NCBI GenBank assembly: GCA_052379845.1
Contig: JBQTCF010000018.1
Strand: one strand, 5' to 3'
Source: Roseinatronobacter sp052379845
Lineage (GTDB): Bacteria; Pseudomonadota; Alphaproteobacteria; Rhodobacterales; Rhodobacteraceae
DNA: 64,000 bases
Shown here: positions 53,001-61,854 of the stretch, in pieces
How positions within the stretch are numbered: position 1 is the first letter of the stretch
Layout of the letters: each line of letters opens with the position of its first letter
Notes under the pieces: model-generated
Database searches by the model: none
The model's input: the letters and a program-made list of their open reading frames with translations, nothing else
What the model was told of the DNA's origin: nothing
Position numbers and translations under genes: made by a program

Positions 53001-53867
53001 ATGTCTGTTGAAGCCCGTGAAAAACGGCAACCGTGGATATTACTTTCGCCCGCACTTGGGGCGGTGCTGGTGCTACTGGTGGTGCCGCTGGTATTCATTG
53101 TCGTCTATTCCTTCTGGCTGCGCTCTGCGGTCGGGCCAGACATTCAGGGCTTCCATATCGACAATTGGCAGCGCGCACTGACAGACCCGTTTTATCGCTA
53201 CATCTTGTTCAACACCCTGAAAATTGCCGCGATCACCACGTTCTTTTGTGCGCTGCTGGGCTATCCGGCCGCCTATTTCATTACCCGGTCCAGCGGGAAC
53301 AAACTGATTTTGCTGTTGTTGCTGATGCTTCCCTTCTGGATCAGCTACATCATCCGCACGATGAGCTGGATCAACATTCTGGGCAGTTCCGGCGCGCTGA
53401 ACACGCTGTTGATGACTGCAGGCATCACATCTTCCCCCATTCAGATGCTGTATAATGAAGCAACTGTCATTCTGGGGCTGGTGCATTTTTTGCTGCCCTT
53501 CATGGTGCTGAATATCTATGTCAGCCTTGACGGGATCGACACCAATCTGGAAGACGCGGCCACATCGCTGGGGGCCACGCGCTGGCAGGCCTTCTTGCAA
53601 GTGACCCTGCCATTGTCGTTGCCCGGTCTGGCGGCGGGGGGATTGCTGTGTTTCGTGCTGGGGGCGGGCACCTATATCACGCCGCTGGTGCTGGGCGGGC
53701 CACGCGATGCGATGTTCGCCAATCTGGTGTTTGAAGCCATCATCACGCAGTTGAACTGGCCGATGGGGTCGGCGCTGTCACTGTTGCTGCTGGTGGTGCT
53801 GGGCGCGCTGGTGGCCGTTTACAACCGCTTTCTGGGCATGTCGCAACTGACGAAAGGGCTTGGATAA
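53001..53867 (+). CDS. Polyamine-type ABC permease 1 (PotB-like)
   Basis: A 288-residue inner-membrane permease of the spermidine/putrescine type with six hydrophobic spans. The EAA-like loop is LEDAATSLGATRWQAFLQVTLPLSLPG. The ATG at 53001 is preferred; the frame opens from 52950. It is the first gene of a ten-gene operon and shares one base (TAATG) with permease 2. The substrate may be a polyamine or a related amine. Confidence 0.9.
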   Translation: MSVEAREKRQPWILLSPALGAVLVLLVVPLVFIVVYSFWLRSAVGPDIQGFHIDNWQRALTDPFYRYILFNTLKIAAITTFFCALLGYPAAYFITRSSGNKLILLLLLMLPFWISYIIRTMSWINILGSSGALNTLLMTAGITSSPIQMLYNEATVILGLVHFLLPFMVLNIYVSLDGIDTNLEDAATSLGATRWQAFLQVTLPLSLPGLAAGGLLCFVLGAGTYITPLVLGGPRDAMFANLVFEAIITQLNWPMGSALSLLLLVVLGALVAVYNRFLGMSQLTKGLG

Positions 53868-54688
53868 TGGGCGGGGGCCGCAATACAGGGGGGCGCGGAA
53901 ATATCGGCTGGTCGGTCATTCGCGCCTATACAGTCGGGGTCTATCTGTTCATGTTCCTGCCTGTTGCGGTGGTGGTGCTGCTGTCGTTCAACCAGAACCA
54001 GTTCGGCAGTTTTCCCATGACCGGTCTTTCCCTGCGCTGGTTCGAGGCGCTTTGGAACAATGATGCGGTCATGCGCGCCTTTCGCACCTCGATCATCCTT
54101 GGGCTGCTGACGGCGCTGATTTCCACCACGCTGGGGGTGTTGGCCAGCCTGGCGCTGGTGCGCTATGCGGTTCCGGGCAAGAACCTGATCACCACGATCC
54201 TGATTGCCCCCATTCTGGTGCCCGAAGTGGTGCTGGCGGTGGCGCTGTTGTTGTTCCTGAACTGGCTGGGCATTGGCAAAAGCTTCGCGCTTCTGCTGGC
54301 GGGACATGTCATTTTCACACTGCCTTTCGTCATATTGGTGGTGCAGGCGCGGCTGGTCAGCATCCGGCGCGATGTGGAAGAAGCCGCGCTCAGCCTTGGG
54401 GCGTCCCCTGTGCAGACGTTTTTTTCCGTCACCCTTCCGCTGCTGGCCCCGGCTGTGGCAGCGGGCGCGTTGTTCGCCTTCACCATTTCCTTTGATGACA
54501 TCACCGGCACGCTGTTCTGGAAACCCGGCGGGGTGGAAACTGTGCCAACGCAGATTTTTTCAATGCTGCGCAATTCCATCAGCCCCGAAATCAACGCGCT
54601 GGGCACAGTCATGATTGTCATGACCGTAGGCCTGCCGCTGCTGGGCGCTGCGATTGCGCGCACCATCGCCATAAAACGCGGCATGTAA
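53867..54688 (+). CDS. Polyamine-type ABC permease 2 (PotC-like)
   Basis: A 273-residue permease paired with permease 1, with about six spans and the EAA loop VEEAALSLGASPVQTFFSVTLPLLAPA. The first 15 residues are Gly/Arg-rich. PotC-like sequence features such as FDDITGTLFW are present near residue 210. Confidence 0.9.
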   Translation: MGGGRNTGGRGNIGWSVIRAYTVGVYLFMFLPVAVVVLLSFNQNQFGSFPMTGLSLRWFEALWNNDAVMRAFRTSIILGLLTALISTTLGVLASLALVRYAVPGKNLITTILIAPILVPEVVLAVALLLFLNWLGIGKSFALLLAGHVIFTLPFVILVVQARLVSIRRDVEEAALSLGASPVQTFFSVTLPLLAPAVAAGALFAFTISFDDITGTLFWKPGGVETVPTQIFSMLRNSISPEINALGTVMIVMTVGLPLLGAAIARTIAIKRGM

Positions 54689-54726
54689 GAACCGCGCCCC
54701 CCAACCGACAAGGAGAGAGAGAGACA

Positions 54727-55869
54727 ATGGACAATACAACACGTTACGCGCGCCTGCTGGATCGCTACCGCAACGGTGATCTGGACAGGCGCAGCTTTCT
54801 GGGCCTGATCGGGGCTGCCGGTGTCGCCTATGGTGTGCAAACCCCCTTTGCGCGCATGGCCTTTGCGCAGGACGTAAGCGAAGTGCGCTTCGATGGGTGG
54901 GGCGGCGTGGTGTCCGAGGCGTTCCGCCGCCACGCGTTTGACCCCTACACAGCCGCAACCGGCATCAATGTGGTTGACGGCACTTTTGCGGGCGGCGACG
55001 AATACCTTGCGCAGGTTCGGTCATCGCGCGAAGGGGAATACAACATCGCCCATCTATCGGGCGTGTTCGATTATGCCCGCTATGTGAATTTCGGACTGGA
55101 TGTAGAACTGAACCTGAACAACATTCCAAACATGGAACTGGTCATGGATGCGCTGACCAATGCCTTCCGCGCAATCACGCCGGACCATCTGTCCGCAGTG
55201 CCCTATAACTATGGAACCACGGGGCTGGCCTATAACCGGGCCTATATCTCGGATGAGGAAATCCGCGAAAAAGGCGCGTCCATCCTGATTGACCCGGCCT
55301 ATCAGGGGAAGATCGGCGGCTGGACCGACTGGCGCACGCGGCTGTGGTATGCAGCGCTGCAAACCGGTCAAAGCCCAAATGACATTTCAGACATGGACGC
55401 CGCATGGGACGCCATCCGCACCCACCGTGACCTTGCACTGAAATACTGGGGGTCGGGTGCGGAACTGATGAGCCTGCTGGCCGAGGAAGAAATCTATGTA
55501 ACCGAAGGCTGGTCGGGCCGCATCGCGGCCTTGCAGGAACAGGGCCATGACATTGGCTATTATGACCCGCCCAACAGCTTTGGCTGGCAGGAATGTCTGT
55601 TCGTTCTGAAAGGGTCCCCGGTTGAGGCCTGCGAGGAATTGCTGAACTTCATGCTGGCGCCAGAAACATCCATTGCCGTGGCAGAAGGGCAGAATTACCC
55701 GCCCGCATTGGACGGCACCAAGGTGGATCTGGGCAGCAAGATTCCGACCCTGCCCGCCTATGACCCCAGCGGCACGCTGGACGCACTGACCTTCGCCAAC
55801 CCCACCTATTGGAATGGCAATGAGGCCGAATGGTCCGAAACCTTCGCCCGCGTCCAGCGCGGTTTCTAG
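54727..55869 (+). CDS. Tat-exported polyamine-type binding protein
   Basis: A 380-residue solute-binding protein of the PotD/PotF-like family 1 type. The N-terminus holds a twin-arginine signal (DRRSFLGLIGAAG, Arg21-Arg22), so it is exported folded, unusual but known for this family. The PYNYGTTGLAYNRAYI and LAEEEIYVTEGWSGRI blocks match the family. It probably binds the amino compound that the downstream enzymes degrade. A GGAGAG site precedes the ATG. A strong hairpin follows the stop. Confidence 0.88.
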   Translation: MDNTTRYARLLDRYRNGDLDRRSFLGLIGAAGVAYGVQTPFARMAFAQDVSEVRFDGWGGVVSEAFRRHAFDPYTAATGINVVDGTFAGGDEYLAQVRSSREGEYNIAHLSGVFDYARYVNFGLDVELNLNNIPNMELVMDALTNAFRAITPDHLSAVPYNYGTTGLAYNRAYISDEEIREKGASILIDPAYQGKIGGWTDWRTRLWYAALQTGQSPNDISDMDAAWDAIRTHRDLALKYWGSGAELMSLLAEEEIYVTEGWSGRIAALQEQGHDIGYYDPPNSFGWQECLFVLKGSPVEACEELLNFMLAPETSIAVAEGQNYPPALDGTKVDLGSKIPTLPAYDPSGTLDALTFANPTYWNGNEAEWSETFARVQRGF

Positions 55870-55877
55870 TGCACAGG

Positions 55878-55927
55878 CCGGGGGGCCAGCCCCCCGGACC
55901 CCCCGGAGTATTTCCGGCAAGATGAAG
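55878..55927 (+). terminator. Hairpin plus 22-bp element after the binding protein
   Basis: CCGGGGGG (55878-55885) pairs with CCCCCCGG (55890-55897) around a 4-nt loop, an 8-bp all-GC stem. A copy of the 22-bp element follows (55906-55927, GAGTATTTCC then GGCAAGATGAAG). It lies inside the operon, between the binding-protein and ATPase genes. It may cap and stabilise the binding-protein message and reduce read-through into the enzymes. Confidence 0.75.
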
Positions 55928-55976
55928 GGAAAGCCGCGGGATGTTCAGGCGGTTTTCCCACCACGAAAGGCAGGTC

Positions 55977-57050
55977 ATGGGCGCAGTCAGTCTGAAGAAT
56001 ATCGTCAAGCGTTTCGGCACGTTTACAGCCGTCGAGAGAACATCGCTGACCATACCCGAGGGCGGTTTCACCACATTGCTGGGGCCATCAGGCTGCGGCA
56101 AGACGACAACATTGCGCATGATTGCGGGGTTGCTGGACCCGACTGAGGGGGAGATCATTATCAATGGCAGGCGCGTCAATGACGTGCCTATTCACAAGCG
56201 CAATCTGGGGCTGGTGTTTCAGAATTACGCGTTATTCCCGCATAAGACTGTGGCGCAGAATGTGGCGTTCGGGTTGCGCTACCGCGATGTGGCGAAATCC
56301 GAGATTGGGCGGCGTGTCAGGGATGCGCTGGAGCTGGTGCAACTGCCGCATCTGGGCAGCCGTTACCCCAAGGCGCTGTCAGGCGGGCAGCAACAGCGCA
56401 TTGCGCTGGCGCGTGCCATTGTCATTGAACCCGATGTGCTGTTGCTGGATGAACCGTTGTCGGCGCTGGACGCCAATCTGCGCGAAGACATGCGCGTGGA
56501 GTTGAAGAATATTCAGGAGCGTATTGGCGTGACGACTGTCTTCGTGACGCATGACCAGTCCGAAGCGCTGGCCATGTCCGACCAGATTGTTGTCATGAGC
56601 AATGGGCGCATTGAACAGGTCGGTGCCCCCGAAGATGTGTATAACACCCCTGCAAGCGAATTCGTGGCCCGTTTTCTGGGCGCGTCCAATATTCTGGAAG
56701 GGCGCTGTGTGTCGCGCGGGCCGGAAGGGGCCGTGCTGGAGGTGCCTGTGTTCGGGCAAGTGCGAGTCCCTGCCGCCAAGGCCCCCCATCTTGCGGGCGA
56801 AGGCGCGGCCAAGCTGGTCATTCGCGCCGAAAAGCTGTTGCTGCGCGACGCCCAGCCCCCGGACGGGGTGTTCAGTGCCCCCGCCACCATTGAAACCGTG
56901 GACTATCTGGGCCAGTCGGTGCGCTATTTCATCCGTGCGGGCGACATGCAGCTTCAGGCCATCAACATGATTGAAGACCGCCCCTTCAGTGCGGGCGCGC
57001 AGGTTCACATGACACTCAGGCCGCAAGATTGCGCGGCATTGCCCGGATAG
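55977..57050 (+). CDS. Polyamine-type ABC ATPase (PotA-like)
   Basis: A 357-residue ATPase. Walker A GPSGCGKTT, signature LSGGQQQRI, Walker B LLLDEPLSALD and the THDQ H-loop are intact; the C-terminal part is a TOBE domain. The ATG at 55977 follows AGG; the frame is open to 55941. It lies 4 nt before the aminotransferase gene, tying transporter to catabolism. Confidence 0.92.
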   Translation: MGAVSLKNIVKRFGTFTAVERTSLTIPEGGFTTLLGPSGCGKTTTLRMIAGLLDPTEGEIIINGRRVNDVPIHKRNLGLVFQNYALFPHKTVAQNVAFGLRYRDVAKSEIGRRVRDALELVQLPHLGSRYPKALSGGQQQRIALARAIVIEPDVLLLDEPLSALDANLREDMRVELKNIQERIGVTTVFVTHDQSEALAMSDQIVVMSNGRIEQVGAPEDVYNTPASEFVARFLGASNILEGRCVSRGPEGAVLEVPVFGQVRVPAAKAPHLAGEGAAKLVIRAEKLLLRDAQPPDGVFSAPATIETVDYLGQSVRYFIRAGDMQLQAINMIEDRPFSAGAQVHMTLRPQDCAALPG

Positions 57051-57054
57051 CCCC

Positions 57055-58401
57055 ATGATGAAGCCCGAAAGCCATCTTTTCTATCAGTCCAGCCAGCGCC
57101 GCCCCGTGCTGGACCAAGCGCGCGGCGTCTATATGTGGGACGTGGACGGCAAGCGCTATCTGGACGGGTCAAGCGGCGCGATGGTGTGCAATATCGGGCA
57201 TTCCAACCCGCACGTTCTGGACGCCATGCGCCGCCAGATGGAAAAATCAACCTTTGGCTACCGGCTGCATTTTGAAACCGAGGCGTCAGAAGCGCTGGCC
57301 GCCAGGACTGCCGCACTCTGTCCTGCGGGGATGAACAAGGTGTTCTTCGTCTCGGGCGGGTCGGAAGCGGTGGAATCTGCCATCAAACTGGCGCGCCAGC
57401 ATGCGCTGGCGGTGGGGCAAGGGGCGCGCTGGAAGGTGATCAGCCGCGCCCCGTCCTATCATGGATGCACCTTGGGGGCGCTGTCCATCACGGGCTATGC
57501 GCCGCTGACGGACCCTTTTGCCCCGATGATGCGCGCAATGCCCAAAATCCCGGCCCCGCGCGCCTATCTGGGCGGGCTGGACCCCGCCGACCCCGCCACG
57601 GGCGCGCACTATGCCGCCATGCTGGAGGCGGAAATTCTGGCGCAGGGACCGGACACAGTGCTGGCCTTCATTGTTGAACCTGTTGGCGGTGCGTCGACTG
57701 GCGCGTTGGTGCCGCCTGCGGGCTATATGCAAGCCGTGCAGGAAATTTGCCGCCGCTACGGGGTGCTGCTGATCCTGGACGAGGTGATGACGGGCGCAGG
57801 GCGCACAGGGCGGTTTCTGGCGCTGGAGCATTGGGGCCTGTCGCCCGATATTGTGGTGCTGTCCAAGGGGTTTGCGGCCGGATATGTGCCCCTTGGTGCC
57901 ATTGTCGCGCGCGACGATCTGGTGGGCGCGGTGCTGGAGGGGGGCGGCTTCCTGCACGGGTTCACCTATGCGGGCAATCCGCTGGCCTGTGCGGCGGGCG
58001 CGGCGGTGATTGACGAAATCGCGCGGCAAGGGCTGGTGCAGAATGCGCAGGTGATGGGGGCTGCGTTGCGCGCGCGGCTGGACGGGTTGGCTGCGCGCCA
58101 TCCGGTCATTGGCGATGTGCGCGGCCAAGGCTTGTTGCTGGCGTTTGAACTGATGGCCGACCCTGTGACAAAAGCCCCCCTGCCCGCACGGTTGAATGCC
58201 CACCAGCGGCTGGTGGATATTGCCTTTGAACTGGGGTTGATTGTCTATTCGCGCCGCACCCGCAACGGGCTGGAGGGCGACCATATCATGGTTTGCCCGC
58301 CGCTGATCGTGTCTGAGCAGCATCTGGACGAGATGACCGAGACGCTGGACATGGCCTTGGCCAGACTGCGCGATGATCTGGCGTTGGCGGAAATGGGGTA
58401 A
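57055..58401 (+). CDS. Class III aminotransferase
   Basis: A 448-residue fold-type I PLP aminotransferase of the omega/beta-amino-acid group. The cofactor loop is SGGSEAVESAIK, the Asp that binds the pyridine nitrogen is in LILDEVMTGAGRTG, and the PLP lysine is in VLSKGFAAGY. It removes an amino group, probably a primary, omega or beta one. Because the next gene is a beta-keto acid cleavage enzyme, a beta-amino acid giving a beta-keto acid is attractive. Exact substrate unknown. Confidence 0.9.
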   Translation: MMKPESHLFYQSSQRRPVLDQARGVYMWDVDGKRYLDGSSGAMVCNIGHSNPHVLDAMRRQMEKSTFGYRLHFETEASEALAARTAALCPAGMNKVFFVSGGSEAVESAIKLARQHALAVGQGARWKVISRAPSYHGCTLGALSITGYAPLTDPFAPMMRAMPKIPAPRAYLGGLDPADPATGAHYAAMLEAEILAQGPDTVLAFIVEPVGGASTGALVPPAGYMQAVQEICRRYGVLLILDEVMTGAGRTGRFLALEHWGLSPDIVVLSKGFAAGYVPLGAIVARDDLVGAVLEGGGFLHGFTYAGNPLACAAGAAVIDEIARQGLVQNAQVMGAALRARLDGLAARHPVIGDVRGQGLLLAFELMADPVTKAPLPARLNAHQRLVDIAFELGLIVYSRRTRNGLEGDHIMVCPPLIVSEQHLDEMTETLDMALARLRDDLALAEMG

Positions 58402-58405
58402 ACGC

Positions 58406-59332
58406 ATGTCGGGTATCATCATCACCTGCGCGCTGACCGGGTCCATTCACACGCCCAGCATGTCGCCCTACCTGCCTGTCACGGGGGCGCAGATTGCCCA
58501 ACAGGGGCTGGAAGCCGCGCAGGCGGGCGCGGCCATCCTGCACCTGCATGCGCGCAATCCGGTGACAGGCCAGCCATCGGCGGCGCTGGAGGATTTCAAC
58601 GGGTTTGTGCCTGCGCTGGCCCGCGGCACGGACGCCGTGCTGAACCTGTCCACAGGTGGCAGCGCGGTCATGTCGCTGGATGACCGGCTGGCCGCCCCAT
58701 TGGCAATTGCGCCGGAAATGGCGTCGTTGAACATGGGCACGATGAATTTCGCGCTATACCCCATGCTGGGGCGGGACCGCGCGTGGCTGCATGACTGGGA
58801 ACAGCCGTTTCTGGAAAACACCGATGATCTGGTGTTCAAGAACACCCCGCGCGACATTGCCCGCATCCTGCACACTCTGGGCAAGGAGCGCGGCGCGCGG
58901 TTTGAATTCGAATGCTACGACCTGAGCCATCTGTATATGCTGCGCCATTTTGCCGATCGCGGGCTGATACAGCCGCCCTTTTTCATCCAGTTCGTGTTCG
59001 GGGTGCTGGGCGGCATGGGGCCGGACGCAGAAAACCTGGCGCATATGGTGCGCATGGCAGACAAGCTGTTCGGGGGGGACTATCTGTTTTCCGTGCTGGC
59101 GGCGGGCCGGTTCCAGATGCCGCTGGTCACCATGGCGGCCGCCATGGGCGGGCATGTGCGCGTGGGGCTGGAAGACAGCCTGACCATTGCGCGCGGCCAG
59201 CTTGCGCACAGCAACGCCGAACAGGTGGCCAAAATCCGCGAGATTGTGGAACGGCTGGGCCGCGTTGTCATGACGCCTGATCAGGTGCGCGCCATGCTGG
59301 GGCTGAAAGGGGCGGGGCAGATCAATGGCTGA
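58406..59332 (+). CDS. Beta-keto acid cleavage enzyme (BKACE, DUF849)
   Basis: A 308-residue BKACE/3-keto-5-aminohexanoate cleavage family protein with the zinc HxH motif in AAILHLHARNP and the late Glu in RVGLEDSL. The family splits a beta-keto acid with acetyl-CoA to acetoacetate and a shorter CoA ester. The start at 58406 is 4 nt after the aminotransferase stop; the 3' end overlaps the acetyltransferase gene by 8 nt. The substrate pocket cannot be read from sequence alone. Confidence 0.92.
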   Translation: MSGIIITCALTGSIHTPSMSPYLPVTGAQIAQQGLEAAQAGAAILHLHARNPVTGQPSAALEDFNGFVPALARGTDAVLNLSTGGSAVMSLDDRLAAPLAIAPEMASLNMGTMNFALYPMLGRDRAWLHDWEQPFLENTDDLVFKNTPRDIARILHTLGKERGARFEFECYDLSHLYMLRHFADRGLIQPPFFIQFVFGVLGGMGPDAENLAHMVRMADKLFGGDYLFSVLAAGRFQMPLVTMAAAMGGHVRVGLEDSLTIARGQLAHSNAEQVAKIREIVERLGRVVMTPDQVRAMLGLKGAGQING

Positions 59333-59813
59333 CATCGCGTTTCGCAGCGTCGCGGGTGCAGATGATCTGGCGCGGCTTGAAACGGCCTTGCGCACATTAA
59401 GCGCCGACATAGGCGAATGCTACGCCACCGACAGCGCCACGCTGGCGCGCGGCCTGCTGGGCGCGCAGCCTGCCGCGCATGGGCTGTTGGCGTTGCAGGG
59501 CGACCAGACGCTTGGCGCAGCGCTTTACAGCCCTGTGTTCTCAACTGTTCGCGGCGGGGCCGGGGCGTATGTGTCCGATCTGTGGGTCAGTGCGCAGGCC
59601 CGCGGTCAGGGGCTTGGCGCACGCCTGTTGGCACAGGTGGCGCGTGCGGGCGCGGCGCAGTGGCAGGCGACATGGCTGAAGCTGGCCGTCTATGACCACA
59701 GCCATTCGGCACAAGCCTTCTACCAGCGGCTGGGGTTTGCCCCCACGCAGGGCATGCAGGAAATGCGCCTTGGCCCGCAAGGCGTTGCAGATCTGATCAA
59801 GAGGACCGCATGA
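59325..59813 (+). CDS. GNAT acetyltransferase of the amino-compound operon
   Basis: A 162-residue GNAT acetyltransferase. The acetyl-CoA loop is ARGQGLGARLL, preceded by VSDLWVSAQ; the C-terminal AFYQRLGF is the last family motif. It is locked into the operon by overlaps at both ends (8 nt and 4 nt). It may acetylate the imported amine or a toxic intermediate. The neighbouring gene is a deacetylase, so the pair could form a protect-and-release step. Confidence 0.87.
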   Translation: MADIAFRSVAGADDLARLETALRTLSADIGECYATDSATLARGLLGAQPAAHGLLALQGDQTLGAALYSPVFSTVRGGAGAYVSDLWVSAQARGQGLGARLLAQVARAGAAQWQATWLKLAVYDHSHSAQAFYQRLGFAPTQGMQEMRLGPQGVADLIKRTA

Positions 59814-60826
59814 AAGCCATATTCGACGACCGACAGCGCCTGCATGACCCGCGCCATTTCATGGCCAATGGCAAGATCTATCCCAGCCCCGAAGCGCCCG
59901 AACGCATTGCCCGCCTGATGGCAGGCGCACAGGCGGCAGGCTGCGTATTCACCCCCCCGCAGGATGCAGGGCTTGGCCCGATTGCCGCCATTCACAGCGC
60001 GGAATACCTGCATTTCCTGCGCACCATCTATCCGCGCTGGCAGCGTATCCCCGATGCGGGGCCAGAGGTGATTCCCAATATCCACCCCGCCACACGCAGC
60101 GATAATTACCCCAAATCCGCCATCGGGCAGGCAGGCTATCATCAGGCTGACACGGCCTGCCCCATTGGCCCGAAGACATGGGATGCGGCCTATTGGTCGG
60201 CGCAATCAGCCATCACAGGGGCCGATCTGGTCGCGGGCGGGGAACAGGCGGTCTATGTGCTGTCGCGCCCGCCCGGCCATCATGCGTTTGCCGATCTGGC
60301 GGGGGGGTTCTGCTTTCTGAACAATTCGGCCATTGCCGCTGAACGGTTGCGCGCAAACGGGTTGCGGCCCGCCATTCTGGATGTCGATGTGCATCATGGC
60401 AATGGCACGCAGGGCATTTTCTATGCGCGCGATGATGTGCTGACCGTGTCGCTGCATGCAGACCCCGACCGCTTTTATCCCTTCTTCTGGGGGGCTGCGC
60501 AGGAACGCGGCACAGGGCGCGGGATGGGGTGCAACCTGAACCTGCCCTTGCCGCGCGGCACGGATGACGCGGGCTATATGACCGCGCTGGACACGGCACT
60601 GGCACGCATAGGCGCGTTTGGGGCCGATGTGGTGGTCGTGGCGCTGGGGTTGGATGCGCATGTGGACGACCCGTTCAAGGGCCTGGCACTCACGACGCCG
60701 GGGTTTCAGGCGATGGCGGGTGCCATCGCGGGGCTGGGCCTGCCGCTGGTGCTGGTGCAGGAAGGCGGCTATGTCAGTGACGCGCTGGCCGATAATCTGT
60801 CAGCTTTTCTGGGTGGGGTTTCATGA
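59810..60826 (+). CDS. aphB: Acetylpolyamine amidohydrolase-like deacetylase
   Basis: A 338-residue HDAC-superfamily zinc amidohydrolase. Catalytic histidines are in RPPGHHAFAD, the zinc site in DVDVHHGNGTQGIFY, with the second Asp in LGLDAHVDDP and the late EGGY tyrosine. Its N-terminus (FDDRQRLHDPRHFM, then PSPEAPERI) follows the acetylpolyamine amidohydrolase pattern of Mycoplana AphA rather than AcuC. It would remove an acetyl group from an acylated amine. It overlaps both neighbours by ATGA. Confidence 0.87.
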   Translation: MKAIFDDRQRLHDPRHFMANGKIYPSPEAPERIARLMAGAQAAGCVFTPPQDAGLGPIAAIHSAEYLHFLRTIYPRWQRIPDAGPEVIPNIHPATRSDNYPKSAIGQAGYHQADTACPIGPKTWDAAYWSAQSAITGADLVAGGEQAVYVLSRPPGHHAFADLAGGFCFLNNSAIAAERLRANGLRPAILDVDVHHGNGTQGIFYARDDVLTVSLHADPDRFYPFFWGAAQERGTGRGMGCNLNLPLPRGTDDAGYMTALDTALARIGAFGADVVVVALGLDAHVDDPFKGLALTTPGFQAMAGAIAGLGLPLVLVQEGGYVSDALADNLSAFLGGVS

Positions 60827-61854
60827 AGATCGAGTTTCACACGCTGTATCTGAAAAAGCGCTTTCCCTTGCGGATTTCACGCGGTGAAATTCTGGGCGAC
60901 GAGAACCTGTTTGTCTCGGTCAGTGATGGTACGCTGACAGGTTGGGGCGAAATGGCCCCCGGCTACACCGAAGGCGCCGCAACTGCAGCAGAGGGGCGCA
61001 CGCAACTGGAAGCGTTCTGCGCAACCGGGCTGGAGGGCGCGATACATGACATCTGGGCGCATGCCCATGCGGGCGGTGTTGGCGCATGTGCGCTGGCGGC
61101 GCTGGACATGGCCCTTTGGGATTTGCGCGCCAAACAGGCGAATATGCCGCTATACAGCCTGTTGGGGCTGGCGCGGCGGGGCGTTGTGTCATCGCTGACT
61201 GTGGGCATCAACCCGCCAGATGTGGTGTCTGACCGTGTGCCCCTGTTGCTGGCGCGCGGGGCGCGTGCGCTGAAGGTAAAACTGGGCAGCACAGACGGCA
61301 TTGACGCGGACAAGGCCATGTTCACGGCAGTGCATGACGCGGCCACAGGCAGCGGCGCGGCCCTGCGGGTGGACGCCAATGGCGGCTGGTCGCTGCGTGA
61401 TGCGCGCCACATGATGGACTGGTTGGCCAAGCGCGGCGTGGAATATGTGGAACAACCCCTTGTTCAGGGCGCCGAGGACCAGTTGCCCGACCTGTTCCGG
61501 TCCCGCGCCCTGCCAATATTTGTTGATGAATCCTGCCGGTTTTCCAGCGACATTCCCGCCTTCGCGCAGTGTGTGGACGGGGTGAACCTGAAGCTGATGA
61601 AGGCGGGCGGCATTACAGAAGCGCTGCGCATTGTCGCCACGGCCCGCGCGCATGGGCTGAAAACCATGATCGGCTGCATGGGCGAAAGCTCTGTGGCCAT
61701 TGCTGCGGGCGCGTCACTTTCAGCGCTGTTTGACTATATCGACCTTGATTCCCACCTTAATCTTGATCCCGACCCGGCCAGCGGCGCGCCCTTTATGGAT
61801 GGTGTGACCCTGCCCGAAGACCGGCCCGGCCACGGAGGATGCCTGAATGCTTGA
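60823..61854 (+). CDS. dgcA: DgcA-like N-acyl amino acid racemase
   Basis: A 343-residue enolase-superfamily epimerase of the dipeptide-epimerase/muconate-lactonising branch. The KxK motif is K151-x-K153, the metal ligands D184 (RVDANGGW), E210 (EQPL) and D235 (VDES), and the second catalytic Lys lies in NLKLMKAGG (K257 or K260). Beside a DUF1611 gene it matches DgcA, which racemises N-acetyl-D-glutamate in the D-glutamate pathway of marine proteobacteria. An L-Ala-D/L-Glu epimerase role is the alternative. It is coupled to the deacetylase gene by ATGA. Confidence 0.85.
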   Translation: MKIEFHTLYLKKRFPLRISRGEILGDENLFVSVSDGTLTGWGEMAPGYTEGAATAAEGRTQLEAFCATGLEGAIHDIWAHAHAGGVGACALAALDMALWDLRAKQANMPLYSLLGLARRGVVSSLTVGINPPDVVSDRVPLLLARGARALKVKLGSTDGIDADKAMFTAVHDAATGSGAALRVDANGGWSLRDARHMMDWLAKRGVEYVEQPLVQGAEDQLPDLFRSRALPIFVDESCRFSSDIPAFAQCVDGVNLKLMKAGGITEALRIVATARAHGLKTMIGCMGESSVAIAAGASLSALFDYIDLDSHLNLDPDPASGAPFMDGVTLPEDRPGHGGCLNA

